The notes under the pieces: generated by a model
What the model saw: the letters and a program-made list of their open reading frames with translations, nothing else
Database searches by the model: none
Told to the model about the DNA's origin: nothing
In this document: positions 1 to 7,200 of the stretch, piece by piece
How positions within the stretch are numbered: the stretch's first letter is position 1
Layout of the letters: each line of letters opens with the position of its first letter
Made by a program: the position numbers and the translations under genes
Source of the DNA: CAYWBU01 sp942491525
GTDB taxonomy: Bacteria; Desulfobacterota; Desulfomonilia; UBA1062
Direction: 5' to 3'
DNA: 14,438 nt
Assembly: GCA_942491525.1 (NCBI GenBank)
Contig: CALOBW010000043.1
Coordinates: 1 to 14,438 of the forward strand

Positions 1-6
1 TAGTCG

Positions 7-2112
7 ATGAGTAGTATCAAGTATCTGTTTGAGCCGCGCAGCGCCGCGGTTATCCGGAGCCTCCCGGGATATGCACAAGATCGGTCACACGGTCGTGCGC
101 AACATCATCCTGAGCAGTTACAAGGGTAAGATCTCTGCATCAACCCGTCTGGCGGCGAGATCCTCGGTTTGCCGGTCTACCGTTCACTGGATGAGATCGA
201 GGGCGAGGTTGATCTGGTCTTTCCCCCCCACCCGGCCAAGTTCGTCTTTGACTTCGTCCGGGGGCCTGTAAGAAGAGCGCCCCAGTACAACCTGTTTATC
301 ACCTCGGGCTTTTCGGGGGTCGGCAACATTAGGGAAGAAGAAGCAGATTGTCAAGTATGCCAATGAGCACGGCATGCGTTCCCATTATCGGCCCCAACAT
401 CTTCGGTGCTCTACTCCGCCGGCGCGTCCTGGACTGCACCTTCGGTCCCGGCAAGATCCTGCCCGGCAGTGTTTCCCCCCCATCGTCAACCCCAGAGCGG
501 TGCTCTCGGTCTGGCCATGATCGGCAAGACCAAGGTTGAGAATATCGGTATCTCTTCTATCGTTTCCGTCGGTAATAAGAGTGACATCGATGAGGCCGAC
601 CTGCTCGAGTATCTGACCTACGATGACAACACCAAGGTTATCCTGATGTACATCGAGGGCATCAAGAACGGCCAGCGCTTCATCGAGGCTGTCAAGGTTG
701 CCACCAAGCATAAGCCGGTCGTGGTTATCAAGTCCGGCCGCTCCAAACGTGGCGCCGCTGCGGCAGCCTCCCATACAGGTTCATTGGCCGGTGCCGATGA
801 TGTGACGGATGCAATTCTGAAGCAGTACGGTGTACTCAGGGCCGAGAACATCGACGAAGCCTTCAACTGGAGCAAGTACCTGGCCAACTCCCCCATGCCC
901 ACCACCGACAAGTCGGTCATCATCACCAACGGCGGCGGCATCGGCGTTATGGCCACCGACGCCTGCGAGAAGTATGACATCGCCCTCTATGACGGCCATG
1001 AGCGTCTCAAGGAGATGTTCTCGCCGGTAACCCCGAGCTTCGGCTCCACCAAGAACCCGGTCGACATCACCGGCGGCGCCGCCGGCCCCGAGTATGACGC
1101 CGCCCTGGACGTGGCCCTCAAGAATGATGAGATCGGCTCCTCCATGGCGCTCTACTGCGAAACCTCAACCTTCCTGGCCGAAGACCTGGAAAAGGTGCTG
1201 GCCCGCAACTATGCCAACTACAAAGAGGCCGGCAAGCCGATCCTCTTCGCCATCGTCGGCGGTGAGGATATCGAAAATGCCACCTCCAAGCTGAGCCGCG
1301 AGAACGTGCCGGTCTTCGGTGACGTCTATGAGGCCGTATCCTGTCTGGGCAAGCTGACCCAGTATCAGCGCTACCTCAAGAATGAGAGCGAAGAGTATGT
1401 GGATGCCGACATCGACGTGGCGGCCGTTGAGGCCATCTGTCAGGGTGCCCTGAGCGAAAATCGTCACTTCCTGCTGGCCGAAGAGGCCCGCAGCATGATG
1501 GAGATTGCCGGTATTCCGATACCCGGCTCAGTCGTGGCCCGCAACCTTGAAGAGGCCGTTGAAGAGGCTGAGAAGATGGGTTACCCGGTGGTCATGAAGA
1601 TCGTCTCCAAGGATATTATCCACAAGAGTGATGCCGGCGGCGTGGCCCTCAACCTGGAGGACCGCGAAGAGGTCATGGACGCCTACCAGGCCATCATGCA
1701 GCGCTGCAAGGCCTATAATCCGGATGCCAATATTAAGGGTGTCGAGATTGCCGAGATGCTCAAGCTGGATGTTGAGACCATCATCGGTGCCCGCAAGGAT
1801 CCGATCTTCGGACCGGTGATCATGTTCGGCATGGGCGGTATCTACGTTGAGGTCATGAAGGATGTTGCCTTCAGATCCTGGCCGCTCAGCAAGCGCGAGA
1901 TCAAGAAGATGATCAAGGAGACCCGAGTTTATCCGCTGCTGCTGGGGGTTCGTGGCGAGAAGAAGAAAGATATGGCATCAACGATTGATGTTATAGTAAA
2001 ATTAGGTGCATTGATAGCCAAGTGCCCGAGCATTGCGGATATTGAAATCAATCCGCTCAATGTTTGTGAGGATGGCGTCAAGGCGGTTGATGTTAGAATT
2101 CTACTTTCCTAG
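7..2112 (+). CDS. ADP-forming acetate/acyl-CoA ligase, alpha-beta fused; 5' part broken by indels
   Basis: This enzyme interconverts acyl-CoA + ADP + Pi with carboxylate + ATP + CoA in the cytoplasm. The reading starts at ATG 7 (MSSIKYLFEPRSAAVI). It then has to change frame about eight times before base 496: an extra base near 55, a missing one near 138, extra bases near 259-285, 331-340, 380-386 and 408, a missing one near 428, and a scrambled stretch at 471-493. From 496 to the TAG at 2110-2112 the frame is open. Stitched length is about 700 aa, normal for a fused subunit protein. In order: CoA-binding Rossmann domain (about 1-130), succinyl-CoA-ligase-like domain with the phospho-histidine in SHTGSLAG (codon 772-774, about residue 256), then a C-terminal ATP-grasp domain (about 480-700; MKIVSKDIIHKSDAGGV, FGMGGIYVEV, DIEINPLNV). 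The longest clean reading is 406-2112, but its first ~30 residues are out of frame with the family. Family assignment is sure; acetate as the substrate is inferred. Confidence 0.9.
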
Positions 2113-2131
2113 GTTGATAAAGGAGACATAG

Positions 2132-3166
2132 ATGAAAAGATTTGTGATAGCTTCATTGAGGGCCGGTGTCGGCAAAACAAGTGTCGCCGTTGGTATGGCA
2201 GAGGTTCTGGATAAGAAGGTCGGTTACCTGAAGCCTTTCGGCGACCGTCTCTTCTACAGCAAGAAGAAACTTTGGGATCATGATGCCGCTCTGATGGCCA
2301 ATCTGTACGATATGGACGTTGAGGACATGAGCCTGGGCTTTGATCACTCCAAGCTCGCTTATGCCTACAATGCTGAGAGCATTAAAGAGAAGGTGGCCTC
2401 CATGGCCGCAAAGATGGAGCAGGATCGTCAGGTGTTGCTGGTTGAGGCCGGCAAGGAGGTCTCCTACGGACTCTCCGTCAACCTGGATGCCCTGAGTCTG
2501 GCCCGCGACCTGGATGCCGAGCTGATTATGGTCATCGGCGGTGACGACAACGTCATCATGGACGATGCCGCTTTCACCAAGCAGTTTGTGGAGCAGACCG
2601 GCGTCAAGCTGACCGGCGTCATCATCAACAAGGTTCACGATAAAGAGGACTTTGAGATGACCTGCCTGCCCAAGATCGAGGCCATGGGCCTGACCGTGCT
2701 GGGTGTCATGCCGCGCCACGACGACCTGGGTTACTACAACCTCAAGCATCTGAGCGACATCCTCTTTGCCAAGGTGCTGACCGCCGAGGATCAGCTCGAC
2801 CGTCGTGTCAAGAATATCTTCATCGGAGCCCTCTCCGGCGATATCGCCGTGCAGCGCGCCATCCTCAAGAAGGAGGATACCCTGGTGATTACCGGCGGCG
2901 ACCGTACCGACATGATTCTGGCTGCTCTGGAGAGTAATGTGGCCGGCATCATCCTGACCAACAACATCCTGCCCCCGGCCAACATCGTTGCCAGGGTTGA
3001 GGAGAGCGGCACCCCCATGCTGCTGGTTTCACCCGACACCTACCGTGTGGGTCTGACCATCGAGCGCATGGAGCCTCTGCTTAATCGTGACGAGGCGGTC
3101 AAGATCTCTCAGCTTAAGGATATGATCAAGGCCAGCCTGAATCTGGCTGCGATGGAGCTGGCTTAA
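2132..3166 (+). CDS. BioD-like/DRTGG-domain protein (Pta N-terminal-like), partner of the acyl-CoA ligase
   Basis: This 344-aa protein resembles the regulatory N-terminal half of long phosphotransacetylases: a dethiobiotin-synthetase-like P-loop domain followed by a DRTGG domain, with no phosphotransacetylase catalytic domain. The P-loop-like segment is RAGVGKTS (residues 10-17), followed by VGYLKPFGDR (30-39), which matches the KP motif of BioD. The DRTGG domain spans about 225-320, with TGGDRTDMILAAL (254-266) and LVSPDTYRVG (298-307). The gene starts 20 bases after the ligase stop behind AAAGGAGA, so the two are almost certainly cotranscribed. A strong hairpin follows the stop. In phosphotransacetylases this region is regulatory; here it probably senses a nucleotide or metabolite and tunes the ligase, which is inference. 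Hydrolysis of ATP is not assured because the Walker A motif is atypical. Confidence 0.85.
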   Translation: MKRFVIASLRAGVGKTSVAVGMAEVLDKKVGYLKPFGDRLFYSKKKLWDHDAALMANLYDMDVEDMSLGFDHSKLAYAYNAESIKEKVASMAAKMEQDRQVLLVEAGKEVSYGLSVNLDALSLARDLDAELIMVIGGDDNVIMDDAAFTKQFVEQTGVKLTGVIINKVHDKEDFEMTCLPKIEAMGLTVLGVMPRHDDLGYYNLKHLSDILFAKVLTAEDQLDRRVKNIFIGALSGDIAVQRAILKKEDTLVITGGDRTDMILAALESNVAGIILTNNILPPANIVARVEESGTPMLLVSPDTYRVGLTIERMEPLLNRDEAVKISQLKDMIKASLNLAAMELA

Positions 3167-3177
3167 TTGAAGTAACC

Positions 3178-3199
3178 GGGGAAGCCAATCGGCTTCCCC
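3178..3199 (+). terminator. Strong hairpin after the acyl-CoA ligase operon
   Basis: A perfect 9-bp stem, GGGGAAGCC / GGCTTCCCC, with a 4-base AATC loop lies 11 bases after the stop of the BioD-like gene. No U-run follows it (ATCAAAAT), so it may act as a 3'-end stabiliser or a non-canonical terminator. Confidence 0.6.
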
Positions 3200-3341
3200 A
3201 TCAAAATACATTGCATTATTCACAGACCCGGGTTGATGCGAGGAGATGCACATTAGCCTGGGTCAAGTACCGTCTGAAGCATGAGGGAGTTCTGGCGACT
3301 AAATGTTACGCTATATAGACTCTCCTCAAAATAAACATTTA

Positions 3342-3361
3342 ATAATCTATATCTAGATTAT
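3342..3361 (-). repeat. AT-rich inverted repeat between convergent operons
   Basis: ATAATCTA (3342-3349), spacer TATC, then TAGATTAT (3354-3361) form a perfect 8-bp inverted repeat in the 250-base gap between two convergent operons. On the minus strand it lies 56 bases past the receiver stop, and a T-rich stretch follows. It could be a weak terminator for the minus operon or a protein-binding site. I see no gene in 3167-3416. Confidence 0.35.
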
Positions 3362-3416
3362 GATTCACCATCAGTCAAGCGGCTTATTGCGCTAATTGAT
3401 TTGGGTTGGATCTCGG

Positions 3417-3800
3417 TCAGCGCGCCCGCCAGCGCTCCAGCTTGGTGAAGGCGTTTTCGGCGGCTGTGAAGAGGGTGTGCAGGTCGACCGGCTTGGTGAA
3501 GTAGTCGTCGAAGCCGGCTTCGCGGCACTCCACCAGATCGTAGAGCGAGGCGTAGCCGGTGACGGCATGGATGATGGCCATGGGCAGGTCGTGATGGATC
3601 TGGCGGCAGAGCTCGACGCCGCTCATGCCCGGCAGGTTGAGGTCCAGGAAGATCACCCAGTAGTTCTCCTCCTTGAGGATGGCCAGGGCCTCTTCGGCGC
3701 TCTCGGCGGCGCGGGGCTGGTAGCCCTCTTCGCTGAAGGCCTCCTGCAGCATAACGCGGATCGATGGCTCGTCGTCGATAATCAGGATTTTGCGCTCCAT
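3417..3800 (-). CDS. CheY-like single-domain response regulator
   Basis: This 127-aa protein is a stand-alone receiver domain with no output domain. All key residues are present: acidic pair D9 and D10 (LIIDDE), phospho-acceptor D53 in FLDLNLPGMSG, T81, and K103 in FTKPVD. It should accept a phosphoryl group and signal by protein contact. The ATG lies inside the 3' end of the preceding gene (19-base overlap), with GGAGG seven bases upstream (3808-3812), so translation of the two is probably coupled. That tight pairing suggests it receives phosphate from, or works with, the histidine-box protein encoded just upstream. Its target output is not visible here. Confidence 0.93.
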   Translation of the reverse strand: MERKILIIDDEPSIRVMLQEAFSEEGYQPRAAESAEEALAILKEENYWVIFLDLNLPGMSGVELCRQIHHDLPMAIIHAVTGYASLYDLVECREAGFDDYFTKPVDLHTLFTAAENAFTKLERWRAR

Positions 3801-4456
3801 AGGGTGGCCTCCGTGCTGGACTGGTTAATATCGATAATCTTCTTGCTGCCCAGATAGTCTTTGGTCTTGTACTCGGCGATGTTCATCAGTTTCTGGTTGA
3901 TAATGCCCAGATGGCTGACGCTTTCACGGATGGCGGTCAGTTTGCCGTAGAGCGGGTCGTCGTTGTGGATTTTGTCGCAGATCATTTCAGCGTAGCCCGA
4001 GATGACCTGCAGGGGTTGGTTGATCTCATGGCAGATGGCGCCGGCCATCTCCAGCACCCCCTGCAGTTTGACCTCTTCGGTGCGGATCTCCTTCTGGCTG
4101 ATTACCCTGATGCCGGCCTCCAGGCGGGCCCGGAACTCCTGCAGGTTGATGGGTTTGGAAATGTAGTCATCTGCCCCGGCGTCCAGCCCCTTGAGCATGT
4201 CGGTGTAGTTGGGGTGGGTGATCAGAATGATGTAGGGTTGTTTGTCGATGTCGCTGTTACGGATGTGGCGGCAGATCTCGATGCCCGAGAGTTGGGGCAT
4301 GTCGCGTTCAAGGATAACCAGGGACGGCGGGTCGGCTTGCATGATCCTGTAGATTGCGTCGTGGCCGCTGCTGCAGAGAACTGGCTGGTGACCCCACTCT
4401 CTGAGGGATCGGTCGAGCAGGCCATTGGCTTGGGAAGTGGCAATCAAAATCTTCAC
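3782..4456 (-). CDS. Degenerate receiver fused to a histidine-box (DHp) domain, no kinase ATPase domain
   Basis: 224 aa, starting at GTG with AGGAG seven bases upstream. Residues 1-118 fold like a receiver, but the acidic pair is gone (IATSQANG at 5-12) and the phospho-acceptor position is Glu50 (VILERDMPQLSG, 47-58). T80 and K101 (SKPIN) remain. A linker helix follows, then a HisKA-type dimerisation segment with H143 in ICHEINQPLQVISGYAEM (141-158). The protein ends about 65 residues later, with no HATPase_c domain and no N, G1 or G2 boxes. No other reading frame downstream supplies one, because the next gene is a receiver. It may be a phosphotransfer scaffold or dimeric pseudo-kinase phosphorylated by another kinase. 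The Glu at position 50 may mimic a constitutively phosphorylated state. Both roles are inference. Confidence 0.85.
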   Translation of the reverse strand: MKILIATSQANGLLDRSLREWGHQPVLCSSGHDAIYRIMQADPPSLVILERDMPQLSGIEICRHIRNSDIDKQPYIILITHPNYTDMLKGLDAGADDYISKPINLQEFRARLEAGIRVISQKEIRTEEVKLQGVLEMAGAICHEINQPLQVISGYAEMICDKIHNDDPLYGKLTAIRESVSHLGIINQKLMNIAEYKTKDYLGSKKIIDINQSSTEATLWSAKS

Positions 4457-4499
4457 TAATCTACTCCTAGCAGTGAAGATAATTGAGAAAAGCTGAATT

Positions 4500-4537
4500 G
4501 CAAGGGTACGCAGAAATAGATTTCCGCGTGCCCTTGC
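4500..4537 (-). terminator. Long stem-loop downstream of the 135-aa gene
   Basis: Arms GCAAGGGTACGC (4500-4511) and GCGTGCCCTTGC (4526-4537) pair over 12 positions with one non-Watson-Crick pair. An inner GAAAT/ATTTC extends the stem after a 1x1 mismatch. On the minus strand it lies 21 bases after the stop of the gene at 4559-4966, followed by a mildly T-rich stretch (CTTTTCTC). It is probably a terminator, or an attenuator before the signalling pair. Confidence 0.5.
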
Positions 4538-4558
4538 TGCTGGTGATCCAGCTGCTGT

Positions 4559-4966
4559 TTACATGGTCAGCTCTTCCAGGTTGGTGATGCAGCTTGAAAT
4601 GGCAAAGATCCTCTCATTATTGCTCTTGCTGTCGACTGGGTACATGAAGAAGCCGGTGCGGTCGAGGTTGTAGGCCGTGCTGGTGCAGGCCATCGATTCA
4701 CCGTCGCAGAAGGAGACATTGATCTTTTTGCCATAGGCCTTCTCGCCCGGCATGAAGGTCTTGCGTTCATTGTAGCTGGCATCGCCTTCAAAAGTTTTAA
4801 CGAAGAAGATCGCTTTGAGGTTGTTCATGGCGACTTCAAGGGGTTTCTCGCCGGGGGCGGAATCGAGCAGTCTGAGGTGGAAGGTGTCGCGTATGGGTGA
4901 AAAGTTGAGTGCATAGCCCTTGAGTACCTGGCCGTCAGTCATACGGGCAACTATCTTTTGATTCAT
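4559..4966 (-). CDS. Conserved protein of unknown function (DGE...GFFMYPVDSKSNNERIF family)
   Basis: 135 aa, preceded by a near-perfect AAGGAGGT. It has no signal peptide and no membrane segment, so it is probably cytoplasmic. I recognise the pattern as a small conserved family of Geobacter-like bacteria but know no function for it. It appears to hold two short beta-rich halves. The first has DGQVLKGYALNFSP (11-24), FHL (29-31) and NNLKAIFFVKTFEG (48-61). The second has FCDGESM (86-92) and GFFMYPVDSKSNNERIF (105-121). The conserved charged and aromatic residues suggest a PilZ-like or Sm-like small barrel, which is a guess. It lies upstream of the signalling pair on the same strand, separated by a hairpin. 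Confidence 0.8.
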   Translation of the reverse strand: MNQKIVARMTDGQVLKGYALNFSPIRDTFHLRLLDSAPGEKPLEVAMNNLKAIFFVKTFEGDASYNERKTFMPGEKAYGKKINVSFCDGESMACTSTAYNLDRTGFFMYPVDSKSNNERIFAISSCITNLEELTM

Positions 4967-5025
4967 AATCTACCTCCTTCTCTGTTCACTGAATAGTTAG
5001 ATGAGGCTGATTGTCAAATCGGTGC

Positions 5026-5048
5026 GCGGGGACCAGCTTGGTCCCCGC
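5026..5048 (-). terminator. Hairpin downstream of the PfkB kinase gene
   Basis: A perfect 10-bp stem, GCGGGGACCA / TGGTCCCCGC, with a 3-base loop begins eight bases past the stop of the minus-strand kinase gene. Only a weak T-containing stretch follows on the minus strand (GATTTG), so termination strength is uncertain. Confidence 0.65.
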
Positions 5049-5056
5049 CAATTGTC

Positions 5057-5992
5057 TCAGTCCAGCACTTCGAGGCTCTCCATGGCCTTGAGTGTCTCAG
5101 CGAAGCTGACGACGCCGGTGTCACTGCCCAGCCCGCTGGCAACCAGAGCCGAGACGGTGGTGCCGAAGCGGCACGACTTTTCGAGATCCCAGCCCTGATC
5201 CAGGCCGGCGATGAAGCCGGCGCAGTAGCTGTCGCCGCAGCCGGTGGTGTCGACCACGTCGATCTTGTAGGCCGGTACCCTGAAGGCCTCATCCTTAGTG
5301 GCGACATAGGAACCCTTGGCGCCCCACTTGAAGATGCAGCAGCCGGCGCCCAGGTCGAGGTAGAACTTGGCGGTCTCCTCCGGGGTGTCTGTGCCGGCAA
5401 CTTCCATGGCCTCCTCCAGGCTGGGCATGAAGTAGTCAACGTGGGGCATGACGGCCTGCAGGGCAGCCAGGGTGTGGTCGGCCGGGGCGATGAAGTCACA
5501 GGTGGTGACAATGCCCTTGGAGCGGGCCTCCTGCAGGATCGATGCGCTCTTTTCGCCGTCCAGGCAGAACATGGTTCCGACGCCGGCCCAGTGCAGGTAC
5601 TTGCCCTGCATGATCTTGGCGCGGGCCTCGTCATCGATGTCAACCATGATGGCAGCGCCGACGGCATGGAAGTTGGGCCGCTCGCCCTGAGAGTTGACGG
5701 TCAGGATGGTGGTTGAGGTGGGCATGTCATCGCGCTTCTGGATCAGAGAGGTGTCTACGCCATGGGCCTGCAGGGCTTGCTCGGCGCAACGTCCCTGTTC
5801 GTCCTGGCCGATGGCGGTCAGCAGCGCCGTGTCCAATCCAAGCTTGGAGGCGATAACGGCTGAACCGCCGGCCGTGCCGGCCGGTGTCAGGCGGATCTGC
5901 TGGATCAGCTCGGTCTTGCCGCCTGCGGGAATGGCGTCGATGGGCACGCCCAGAATATCAAGAGTTGTCAAACCTACGCATGTCAGTTTCAT
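5057..5992 (-). CDS. PfkB/ribokinase-family carbohydrate kinase
   Basis: 311 aa, the family's normal length. It transfers phosphate from ATP to a sugar or sugar-phosphate hydroxyl in the cytoplasm. The N-terminal signature is present (PAGTAGGSAVIASKLG, 37-52, then IGQDEQGR, 61-68). The C-terminal PfkB signature is VVDTTGCGDSYCAGF (246-260), with D254 as the expected catalytic base and G251-C252-G253 as the anion hole. The start is ATG 5992 with AGGAGG six bases upstream. The gene diverges from an FbaB-type aldolase, which makes a fructose-phosphate, tagatose-phosphate or nucleoside substrate plausible. The substrate cannot be read from the sequence. Confidence 0.9.
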   Translation of the reverse strand: MKLTCVGLTTLDILGVPIDAIPAGGKTELIQQIRLTPAGTAGGSAVIASKLGLDTALLTAIGQDEQGRCAEQALQAHGVDTSLIQKRDDMPTSTTILTVNSQGERPNFHAVGAAIMVDIDDEARAKIMQGKYLHWAGVGTMFCLDGEKSASILQEARSKGIVTTCDFIAPADHTLAALQAVMPHVDYFMPSLEEAMEVAGTDTPEETAKFYLDLGAGCCIFKWGAKGSYVATKDEAFRVPAYKIDVVDTTGCGDSYCAGFIAGLDQGWDLEKSCRFGTTVSALVASGLGSDTGVVSFAETLKAMESLEVLD

Positions 5993-6141
5993 TCAAAACC
6001 TCCTAGTTATCTTTGTTAACCAGAGTGGCAAAAAGGCTCAACTGTGTCAAATCGTTTCTGATTCAAGATGGATAGCATTTAGCGATCCTGAGGCTGGCCT
6101 GCGTAGATTCAGGGCTTATCTTATTGCTCAAGGAGGGTACT

Positions 6142-7191
6142 ATGATCGATAGAATAAGTGCGTTGCTGGGGGATTCGGCCCGGGACCTGCTGGAACATCG
6201 TCCCCTGGTTGACAGATCCATGCTGCATCTGCCCGGCCCTGATTTCATTGAGCGGGTCTGTCTGACATCGGACCGGCCGCCGGCCGTCTTGCGCAATCTG
6301 CAGACCATGTACAACACCGGTCGTCTGGCCGGGACGGGTTATCTATCAATCCTGCCGGTGGATCAGGGCATCGAACACAGCGCCGGAGCCTCGTTTGCGC
6401 CCAATCCGCTCTACTTTGATCCGGAGAATATCGTTAAACTGGCCATTGAGGGGGGCTGCAATGCCGTGGCTTCAACCCTGGGGGTGCTCGGATCGGTGGC
6501 GCGGCGCTATGCCCACCGCATCCCCTTCATCCTTAAGCTCAACCACAACGAGCTGCTGACCTATCCCGAAACCTATGATCAGATCCTCTTTGCCAGCGTT
6601 GAGCAGGCCTTTGATTTGGGGGCGGTGGCTGTGGGTGCGACTATCTATTTCGGTTCGGAGGAGAGTAACCGCCAGATTCAGGAGATCAGCGAGGCTTTCG
6701 CCTATGCTCATGAGCTGGGGCTGGTGACCATCCTCTGGGCCTATCTGCGCAATCCGGCTTTCAAGGCGGATAGGGACTATCATACGGCTGCCGACCTGAC
6801 CGGTCAGGCCAACCACTTGAGCGCCACGCTGAATGCCGATATCGTCAAGCAGAAACAGGCCGACTGCAACGGCGGTTATCCGGCGCTTAAGTTTGGCAAG
6901 ACCCATCCGCTGGTTTATTCGGAGCTCAGTTCAGAGCACCCGATCGATCTGACGCGCTATCAGGTGATGAACTGTTTTATGGGGCGTGCCGGCCTGATCA
7001 ATTCGGGCGGCGGCTCCAGCGGCAGCAGTGATCTGGCCGAGGCGGTGCGCACGGCTGTGATCAACAAGCGTGCCGGGGGCATGGGTCTGATATCCGGCCG
7101 CAAGGCTTTTCAGCGTCCCATGGCTGATGGGGTGGAGCTCTTGCATGCCATTCAGGATGTCTATGCCTGCCGGGAGGTTGGGGTCGCCTAG
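6142..7191 (+). CDS. fbaB: Class I fructose-bisphosphate aldolase, FbaB/DhnA type
   Basis: 349 aa, closely similar to E. coli FbaB as I recall it throughout: RNLQTMYNTGRLAGTGYLSI (51-70), LPVDQGIEHSAGASF (71-85), GAVAVGATIYFGSEES (160-175) and INKRAGGMGLISGRKAF near the C-terminus. It cleaves fructose 1,6-bisphosphate to dihydroxyacetone phosphate and glyceraldehyde 3-phosphate through a Schiff base, predicted at K236 in NADIVKQK (231-238). In organisms that grow on acids such as acetate, this type often serves gluconeogenesis. I chose ATG 6142, which has AAGGAGGG seven bases upstream; a TTG at 6124 in the same frame would add six residues but has no ribosome site. It diverges from the PfkB kinase. 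Confidence 0.96.
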   Translation: MIDRISALLGDSARDLLEHRPLVDRSMLHLPGPDFIERVCLTSDRPPAVLRNLQTMYNTGRLAGTGYLSILPVDQGIEHSAGASFAPNPLYFDPENIVKLAIEGGCNAVASTLGVLGSVARRYAHRIPFILKLNHNELLTYPETYDQILFASVEQAFDLGAVAVGATIYFGSEESNRQIQEISEAFAYAHELGLVTILWAYLRNPAFKADRDYHTAADLTGQANHLSATLNADIVKQKQADCNGGYPALKFGKTHPLVYSELSSEHPIDLTRYQVMNCFMGRAGLINSGGGSSGSSDLAEAVRTAVINKRAGGMGLISGRKAFQRPMADGVELLHAIQDVYACREVGVA

Positions 7192-7200
7192 GCTGGTAAG

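Noticed and set aside
2153..2749. 198-codon open frame on the minus strand inside the BioD-like gene
   Set aside because: It is a shadow of the plus-strand gene; its His/Val/Gln-rich composition fits no family and it has no ribosome site.
3245..3283. Short frame after GAGGAG (MHISLGQVPSEA)
   Set aside because: Twelve codons with no conserved pattern; likely chance.
3911..4459. 182-codon plus-strand frame opposite the receiver-histidine gene
   Set aside because: Low-complexity Val/Asp/Gly/Leu composition typical of antisense frames, while the minus strand has clear receiver and histidine-box motifs.
5014..5667. 217-codon minus frame overlapping the kinase gene
   Set aside because: Ser/Pro/Arg/Ala-rich out-of-frame reading of the PfkB gene.
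6045..6050. Perfect minus-strand TTGACA upstream of the kinase
   Set aside because: No acceptable -10 lies 16-18 bases downstream (CACTCT there), so a promoter cannot be supported.
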